A DNA stretch of 10,956 bases. Origin: Clostridia bacterium. GTDB taxonomy: Bacteria; Bacillota; Clostridia; Oscillospirales; CAG-272. Positions 7,255 to 10,956 of the stretch are shown here, piece by piece (position 1 is the stretch's first letter; every line of letters begins with the position of its first letter). Under the pieces are notes generated by a model that saw nothing but the letters and a program-made list of their open reading frames with translations, did no database searches and had not been told where the DNA came from. A program made the translations under genes and the position numbers. The stretch is from contig JAGAFM010000028.1 in assembly GCA_017612655.1 (NCBI GenBank), positions 1-10,956 of the forward strand. The letters are read 5' to 3'.

Positions 7255-7292
7255 AAACAAAGCCGGTGCTCTGCTCAGAGAGCGCCGGCTTT
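7245..7292 (-). terminator. Terminator of the two-component operon
   Basis: AAAGCCGG-x-GCTCT (7259-7272) and AGAGC-x-CCGGCTTT (7279-7292) form a 14-position stem with a 6-nt loop. It has one mismatch on the minus strand (C-A), which would be a U-G wobble on the plus strand. On the minus strand a T-rich tail follows (TTTGTTTCGTTTC). It lies ~50 nt after the histidine kinase stop and directly before the fakA promoter. The tail is not a pure U-run, so termination may be partial. Confidence 0.75.
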
Positions 7293-7341
7293 CAAGGTAC
7301 GAAAAGATGCAACGAGGGGGAACTGACATCAATCGAACAGG

Positions 7342-8427
7342 TCAGAAACTGTCCTCCTCCGCGAGATCCGGAAGCACAACCCGGAAAGAGGTAATCCCCC
7401 CTTCGCAGTGAACCGAGACAGCTCCTCCGTGCAGATCCACGATTCGTTTGACGACGGCCAGACCGATTCCGTTCCCCTCCGCTGCGTGGGACTCGTCCGC
7501 CTGATAGAATTTATCAAAAATCCGGTCGAGACGGTCCGGAGGAATCGGCTCGCCCTGATTGGCGACCGTGACAAGAGTTTCCCCTTCTCCGCGCACAATC
7601 AGGACGGAAACTTCGCCGCCTTCGGGAGAATACTTGATCGCATTGTCCAGCAGATTGATCCAGACCTGTTCGAGGAGAGCCCGGTTTCCCTTCAGATAAA
7701 CCTCTTCTTCCGGGAGCTGAAGGCTCAGGGCCTTCTTTTCCCACTTCCGCTCGAGCATCAGGACGGAGGTACGGATCTGTTCCGTGAGATTCAGAGACTC
7801 AACGTCCGTCAGAATGGACTGATTCTCCACTTTGGAAAGATTCAGGACGTTGGTCGCCATCCGGGAGAGACGGAGCGATTCCTCTTCAATGATGTCGAGA
7901 CACTCCGCTTTCCGCTCCTCGGTCAGATTCCCGCGTCGCAGGAGCTTCGCAAAGCCGGTTATGGAAACGATGGGCGTCTTGAACTCATGGGAAAAGTTAT
8001 TGACGAAGTCGGTGCGAAGAAGTTCCGTCCTCTGGAGCTCCTCGGCCATTTTGTTAAAGCTCTCCGTCAGTTCGGCGAGAGGGGGGCGGTTGGCAATCGG
8101 TCCGCGAAACTGAAGGCGGACGGAATAGTCGCCGGACGCGAGACGGTTCAGCGCGTTCAGAACCTTGTCGACCGGCTTCAGAGGGTAACGGAGCGTCAGG
8201 AACGAAAGCAGTGCGCCGATCAGGAAACTCGCGGAAACGATGAAGAACAGCAGAAGCCACAGGTTGATCTTCGTATCCCCCGGCTTCAGCATCCCATAGC
8301 TGATCAGGAAATAGACGGCGACTCCGACGATCAGAGTCGTGATGACCAGAATAACAAGAACGATTCTCGTAAACGGGAGAAGAAGCGACCATCTTCTTGG
8401 ACGCTCGGATTTCGGCTTTTTCAGCAT
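7342..8427 (-). CDS. Sensor histidine kinase, two transmembrane segments
   Basis: 361 residues. It autophosphorylates on His and passes the phosphate to the co-encoded response regulator. Two membrane helices (about 20-44 and 57-79) are separated by only ~12 residues, so there is no real extracellular sensor domain. A HAMP region follows (about 80-133). The dimerisation domain has FSHEFKTP (145-152) with phospho-accepting His147. The ATPase domain has the N box LLDNAIKYS (259-267), the G1-like region near 287-292 (TVANQG), the F box near 304-308 (FDKFY) and the G2 box GNGIG (318-322). ATG at 8427 lies inside the end of the response regulator gene (7-nt overlap), with only a weak GGTG-type ribosome binding site, so translation is coupled. 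The short loop suggests signal input from within the membrane or a partner membrane protein; the stimulus is unknown. Confidence 0.95.
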   Translation of the reverse strand: MLKKPKSERPRRWSLLLPFTRIVLVILVITTLIVGVAVYFLISYGMLKPGDTKINLWLLLFFIVSASFLIGALLSFLTLRYPLKPVDKVLNALNRLASGDYSVRLQFRGPIANRPPLAELTESFNKMAEELQRTELLRTDFVNNFSHEFKTPIVSITGFAKLLRRGNLTEERKAECLDIIEEESLRLSRMATNVLNLSKVENQSILTDVESLNLTEQIRTSVLMLERKWEKKALSLQLPEEEVYLKGNRALLEQVWINLLDNAIKYSPEGGEVSVLIVRGEGETLVTVANQGEPIPPDRLDRIFDKFYQADESHAAEGNGIGLAVVKRIVDLHGGAVSVHCEGGITSFRVVLPDLAEEDSF

Positions 8428-9095
8428 TTTTTCACCGCCCTGTAACCCAGTCCCCGAACGGACTGAATCTCGAATTCGTTCCAGCCCTCGAAGCGGCGCC
8501 GGAGCCTCCCGATATGCACGGTGACGGTCTCCCAGCCCGTATTGGATTCCGCACCCCAGATTTCATCCATGAGCTGGATGCGGGTGAAAATCTTTCCCGG
8601 GTAGGAAAGAAGCTTGTAGAGGAGAAGAAATTCCTTCTGGGGAAGCTGAAACTGTTCCTCCCCGCGGGCAACCGTAAAACTGTCGTAACTGAGAACGACG
8701 TCCCCGATGACAATCCTGTGCTCGTGCGCAATCTGGGAGCGGCGGAGCAGCGCACGGATCCGAAGCAGGAGTTCCGTTTCATCCACCGGCTTCGTGATGT
8801 AGTCGTCCGTTCCGACGAGAAACCCGCGGTGCCGGTCTGCAGGAAGCTGCCGGGCGGAAACCATGAGAATGGGAAGGGATTCATCCGTCGTGCGGAGAAC
8901 GCGGGTGAATTCATAGCCGTCCATTTTCGGCATCATGACATCCAGCACGACGAGGTCGATATACTCCCGCTCCATCACGGAAAGAGCCTCCTCGCCGTTT
9001 TCGGCGGAGGAAACCGTGTAGTGCGCCTCTTCCAGAAGCGCGGAAATATATTTCCTCGTATTCTTGTCGTCCTCTACGACCAAAATATGAAACAA
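8421..9095 (-). CDS. OmpR/PhoB-family response regulator
   Basis: 224 residues, standard length. The receiver domain (about 2-115) has the acidic pair Asp9/Asp10, phospho-acceptor Asp52 in VVLDVMMPKMDG, Ser80 at the conserved Ser/Thr position and Lys102 in the TKP motif. A linker leads to a winged-helix DNA-binding domain (about 130-222) with the typical ending SVRGLGYRAV. The start is a TTG at 9095: GGGAGGTG lies ~9 nt upstream, the hydrophobic first strand (FHILVVEDD) begins immediately, and no ATG exists at that point. First gene of the two-component operon, transcribed from the promoter at 9150-9178. It lies divergently from the Tad pilus genes, which makes them plausible targets, but this is inference. 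Confidence 0.97.
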   Translation of the reverse strand: MFHILVVEDDKNTRKYISALLEEAHYTVSSAENGEEALSVMEREYIDLVVLDVMMPKMDGYEFTRVLRTTDESLPILMVSARQLPADRHRGFLVGTDDYITKPVDETELLLRIRALLRRSQIAHEHRIVIGDVVLSYDSFTVARGEEQFQLPQKEFLLLYKLLSYPGKIFTRIQLMDEIWGAESNTGWETVTVHIGRLRRRFEGWNEFEIQSVRGLGYRAVKKC

Positions 9096-9149
9096 GAGAA
9101 GACACCTCCCTTGGGGAACAGACGAGAGTGGAAACCAATACTAAGACTA

Positions 9150-9178
9150 AGAATACCGAAAAAGGGGGGATTTGTCAA
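9150..9178 (-). promoter_or_regulatory. Sigma-A promoter of the two-component operon
   Basis: Minus strand: perfect -35 TTGACA (9178-9173), 17-bp spacer, -10 TATTCT (9155-9150). The predicted start is near 9143, ~48 nt before the TTG codon. Two tandem ACTAAG hexamers (plus strand 9140-9151) cover the -10 edge and the start point. This is the best -35/-10 pair in the window. Confidence 0.85.
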
Positions 9179-9655
9179 GACTTCCCTGAAAAACAATCTG
9201 GAGGAAAGGCCGATCCAGCAACGGGAACGGAGCGGAGTCAGCAGGTGCGGAGAACAGAAAGCAGCAAAGAAACGAGGTCGGACAGAGCATGGAAGATCTA
9301 TTTATTAAGATGCCTATATAAAAGAATCTTATGATATCGGTATCCGTAGATTAGAAAGGCAGTTTAGGAATGCAATGATGTGTATTATATTACAAGTTTT
9401 ATCAGTAGATAAGCTGATTTCTTTTTATTTCAGCAATCGAAGCTGTATTTGATTATAAAGGCTCCTTATTATAAGATTCCAATCGTTATCGGCGAGGACA
9501 AAGTTTTCGCGTCCCTTCCCCCTGTTTCGACGAATTCAAGCTGTTTCAACGGTTCGAAACTGTTTGTTGCGGTTCCCTTTTCCTCCTTTTTCGCTTTCGC
9601 GGACGAAATACGGACAAAACCGGGACGGAAACGGCATGCTTTTCTCCGTGCCGAC
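9179..9655. other. Divergent intergenic region with AT-rich island
   Basis: No convincing gene lies here. By count, 52 of 180 bases in 9301-9480 are G or C (29%), far below the flanking genes. Short open frames on either strand lack ribosome binding sites and recognisable protein features. Weak promoter-like words occur in the AT-rich part: TATAAT on the minus strand at 9389-9384 with a poor -35, and TTGATT followed by TATAAG on the plus strand near 9449-9475 with only 15-bp spacing. They are too weak to call. Confidence 0.6.
9522..9578 (+). repeat. Three CTGTTT direct repeats with 19-bp period
   Basis: CTGTTT occurs at 9522, 9541 and 9560, exactly 19 bp apart. Units 1 and 2 agree at 13 of 19 positions (CTGTTTCGACGAATTCAAG and CTGTTTCAACGGTTCGAAA). 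Unit 3 shares CTGTTT and, shifted by one base, CGGTTC. The array lies ~80-135 bp upstream of the promoter for the prepilin peptidase gene. An inverted pair, GTTTCGA (9524-9530) and TCGAAAC (9554-9560), lies within it. It could be a set of transcription-factor sites. Confidence 0.45.
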
Positions 9656-9664
9656 TGGTACAAT
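9656..9664 (+). promoter_or_regulatory. Extended -10 promoter of the Tad pilus locus
   Basis: TGGTACAAT contains -10 TACAAT at 9659-9664 with a TG extension. No good -35 is visible at 16-18 bp spacing; a short inverted repeat CGGCA/TGCCG (9632-9636, 9649-9653) lies there instead, so an activator may be needed. The predicted start is near 9671, ~50 nt before the ATG. The same 9-mer forms the fakA promoter. Confidence 0.5.
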
Positions 9665-9720
9665 AGATTCCGCCGAAAAACAGTTCCGGCCCATTTTGCC
9701 GGGGAAAGGGGTTTTCCGTC

Positions 9721-10239
9721 ATGTCTCTGCCCGATTTCTTCCTTCTGCTGACCGATCTGCTTCTCTCCGGTTTTCTCCTTTATCTGTCCATCCTGGATTT
9801 CCGAAAGCACAGAATCCGGGATCTCCACCTTTTTGCCATTCTTCTTCCGCTCTCCCTTCTCCGTGTCACGGCAGGAGCCGTTCATGCCGCGCTTTCCTCT
9901 TTTCCGGTTCTTCCCTTCCTTTGCGATCATTTTCTAGGAGCTGCCGCCGCTTTCGGAATCTTCTACGGATCCGCATGGGTGCTTTACCGTGCCGAAGAGC
10001 GAAAAAGCGGGAAGCCCGGAAAGCCCGGAATCGGGGGCGGCGACATCAAACTCATTTCCATCCTGGGCATGGCCGGAGGCGTAACCGGTCTGATTACCAC
10101 CGTGCTCGCCGGTTTCCTTCTGGGAATTCCTGTCTCCTTCTTCAACCGTCTCCGCGGAAGACGGTATACGGCCCTGGCCGGTTTCTTTTCCTTCGGTTTT
10201 CTGTTTTATCTTCTTCTCTCGGATTGTCTCCTCCGTTGA
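9721..10239 (+). CDS. A24-family prepilin peptidase (TadV/CpaA type)
   Basis: 172 residues, multi-pass membrane protein. These aspartyl proteases cleave the short leader of type IV and Tad prepilins at the cytoplasmic face. The two catalytic Asp residues are visible: Asp26 in LDFRKHRIRD (25-34) and Asp108 in the GxGD-type motif GGGDIKL (105-111). Hydrophobic segments lie near 6-25, 37-54, 72-90, 112-135 and 150-170. The cytosolic N-methylase domain of full-length PilD is absent, as is usual for the short Tad/CpaA form. ATG at 9721 has a G-rich ribosome binding site (GGGGAAAGGGG, 9701-9711). It opens a plus-strand Tad-type locus, followed by a pilin-like gene and a CpaB-like gene. The Gly/Lys/Pro repeat at 97-103 lies in the cytosolic loop before the second catalytic Asp. 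Confidence 0.93.
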   Translation: MSLPDFFLLLTDLLLSGFLLYLSILDFRKHRIRDLHLFAILLPLSLLRVTAGAVHAALSSFPVLPFLCDHFLGAAAAFGIFYGSAWVLYRAEERKSGKPGKPGIGGGDIKLISILGMAGGVTGLITTVLAGFLLGIPVSFFNRLRGRRYTALAGFFSFGFLFYLLLSDCLLR

Positions 10240-10395
10240 AATACCGTCTTCCGGGCCGCTTCACTCTACAGTACCCGGATGCCGCACGAACTGACAGCCT
10301 CCGCGCGGCGTGCGGCGGGCAACGTTTCTGCCGGTGGCCAAGACAGGAACGGCAAATGTCGGAAAACAGACAAAACAGAAAGGAAAACAAACAAA

Positions 10396-10620
10396 ATGAA
10401 AACTTTCGCAACAATCCTGAACAACGAACGGGGAGAAGGAGCGTTTCTCGACGTGGTCATCATCGCCGTCGTCGTAATCGTCCTCGGATGCATGCTCCTG
10501 GCGCTGATGAAACAACTCTACTCTTCCACCGTCTTCCCGAAGCTGAAAGAATACATCGAATCGCTCTTTACAGTCGGGAACGGATACGTATCCAACCTCC
10601 CGGGGGCCTCGATCGGATAA
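10396..10620 (+). CDS. Small pilin-like membrane protein of the Tad locus
   Basis: 74 residues with the layout of a Flp-type pilin: a short polar leader ending ERGEG (11-15), one hydrophobic helix (about 18-39), then a short amphipathic tail with KLKEYIESL (49-57). The usual Flp signature Gly-x4-Glu-Tyr is not intact: if processing follows Gly13, position +5 is Leu and Asp comes at +6. It may therefore be an atypical pilin, a pseudopilin-like subunit or a TadE-like small protein. ATG at 10396 has AAGGA about 11 nt upstream, rather far. An in-frame ATG at 10279 would add ~39 polar residues without a ribosome binding site, so I rejected it. Position between a prepilin peptidase and a CpaB gene supports the pilus role. 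Confidence 0.68.
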   Translation: MKTFATILNNERGEGAFLDVVIIAVVVIVLGCMLLALMKQLYSSTVFPKLKEYIESLFTVGNGYVSNLPGASIG

Positions 10621-10638
10621 TTCAGGCAGTTTCTCCCC

Positions 10639-10700
10639 GCCGATCAGGATCGGCTGCGGAGGAGTATCGGTCTGACCGCCTCCGCAGCCCCTCCGGGCTG
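10639..10700 (+). promoter_or_regulatory. Cluster of three overlapping RNA hairpins after the pilin-like gene
   Basis: Hairpin 1: GCCGAT/ATCGGC, 10639-10654, 4-nt loop. Hairpin 2: GGCTGCGGAGG (10652-10662) with CCTCCGCAGCC (10679-10689), a perfect 11-bp stem enclosing a 5-nt bulge and a small CGGT/ACCG stem. Hairpin 3: CAGCCC/GGGCTG, 10685-10700, 4-nt loop. Hairpin 2 overlaps both others, so 1+3 and 2 are alternatives. No U-tract follows. The location suits differential expression of the pilin-like gene and downstream assembly genes. Confidence 0.65.
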
Positions 10701-10728
10701 TTCAAAAGAAATGGAAAGGAATAATTTG

Positions 10729-10956
10729 ATGAAACTGCCGAAAAGGCTTCTGATCGCGCTGGTCTGCTTCGGACTTGCTGCGGTTCTCTTCTTCGTCGGG
10801 ATCCCCATTCTGCGAAGCGGAACGGCTAAAACGGTCACCGCAGTCCGTGCCGCCGTCCCGATCGCAAAAGGGGAAAGAATCGAAGAGGCGCAGATCCGTT
10901 TTGAGGAGATCGGCGCTTACGGACTGCAGGACGGGGTTTTGACCGATCCCGGAAGG
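10729..10956 (+). CDS. cpaB: CpaB/RcpC-like Tad pilus assembly protein, N-terminal part
   Basis: The first 76 residues are present; the gene runs off the window end. There is one N-terminal membrane anchor (about 7-28) after basic residues K2, K5, R6. The start of a SAF-like domain follows, AVPIAKGERIEEAQIRFEEIG (42-62, first residues AVPIAKGERI), where the K-G-x-x-I pattern typical of CpaB/FlgA SAF domains is clear. CpaB/RcpC proteins act in the envelope during Tad pilus assembly. ATG at 10729 has GGAAAGGA about 8 nt upstream. It follows the pilin-like gene by 108 nt, a gap filled by the hairpin cluster. SAF domains also occur in FlgA and antifreeze-like proteins, but the prepilin peptidase and pilin-like neighbours favour CpaB. 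Confidence 0.8.
   Translation, partial: MKLPKRLLIALVCFGLAAVLFFVGIPILRSGTAKTVTAVRAAVPIAKGERIEEAQIRFEEIGAYGLQDGVLTDPGR

Noticed and set aside
7141..7332. N-terminal extension of fakA by 64 residues
   Set aside because: It would run through the terminator and promoter; the conserved N-terminus and a GGAGG site fit ATG 7140.
402..8524. Long open frames on the plus strand, such as 2465-3637, 5995-7245, 7408-8445 and 3624-4544
   Set aside because: They lie antisense to genes with clear conserved motifs, have no recognisable protein features and usually no ribosome binding site. GC-biased codon use makes such shadows common.
9128..9334. 68-residue plus-strand open frame in the divergent region
   Set aside because: Polar low-complexity product, no ribosome binding site, and it overlaps the two-component promoter.
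9384..9412. Second minus-strand promoter for the response regulator (TATAAT with TTATCT)
   Set aside because: The -35 matches only 3 of 6 positions, AT-rich DNA yields such words by chance, and the promoter at 9150-9178 is much better.
9469..9930. 153-residue minus-strand open frame
   Set aside because: Lys/Gly/Glu-rich product without family features, overlapping the prepilin peptidase gene on the other strand.
9564..10724. 386-residue plus-strand open frame spanning the prepilin peptidase and pilin-like genes
   Set aside because: Arg/Ser/Pro-rich product typical of a wrong frame; the other plus-strand frames carry the catalytic motifs and membrane helices.

Overview
The window looks like chromosomal DNA of a Bacillota (clostridial-type) bacterium of moderately high GC. 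Reasons: strong GGAGG-type ribosome binding sites, a FakA/DegV/PlsX lipid-activation operon, an OmpR-type regulator with a TTG start, a Cys-lipidated protein with a Glu/Pro/Ser-rich stalk, and a clostridial-looking Tad pilus locus. No rRNA, tRNA, transposon or CRISPR array was found. The long plus-strand open frames across 400-8900 are antisense shadows of minus-strand genes.

Layout. (1) 45-1964, minus: a large lipoprotein of unknown function with its own extended -10 promoter and an 11-bp hairpin at the 5' end of its predicted mRNA. (2) 2109-7254, minus: a tightly packed five-gene operon, fakA - plsX - degV/fakB - GNAT-like gene - acyl carrier protein, with a promoter at about 7226-7254 and a clear intrinsic terminator at 2109-2145. 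(3) 7245-9178, minus: a response regulator/histidine kinase pair sharing a 7-bp overlap, with a near-consensus sigma-A promoter upstream and a terminator just before the fakA promoter. (4) 9096-9720: a 625-bp divergent intergenic region with an AT-rich island (29% GC by count over 9301-9480), three CTGTTT repeats spaced exactly 19 bp apart, and an extended -10 promoter. (5) 9721-10956, plus: the start of a Tad-type pilus locus: an A24 prepilin peptidase, a small pilin-like membrane protein, a cluster of three overlapping hairpins, and the N-terminus of a CpaB/RcpC protein cut by the window end.

How the genes fit together. From established knowledge, FakB (DegV family) presents a fatty acid to the kinase FakA. 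PlsX interconverts acyl-phosphate and acyl-ACP. An ACP carries the acyl chain. All four components lie in one transcription unit, so the operon could take a free fatty acid to acyl-ACP by itself. The fifth gene is a 375-residue GNAT-superfamily protein, which could be the acyl (or acetyl) acceptor-side enzyme; this is an inference and the most interesting hypothesis in the window. The two-component system lies back to back with the Tad locus and may regulate it, but nothing in the sequence proves that.
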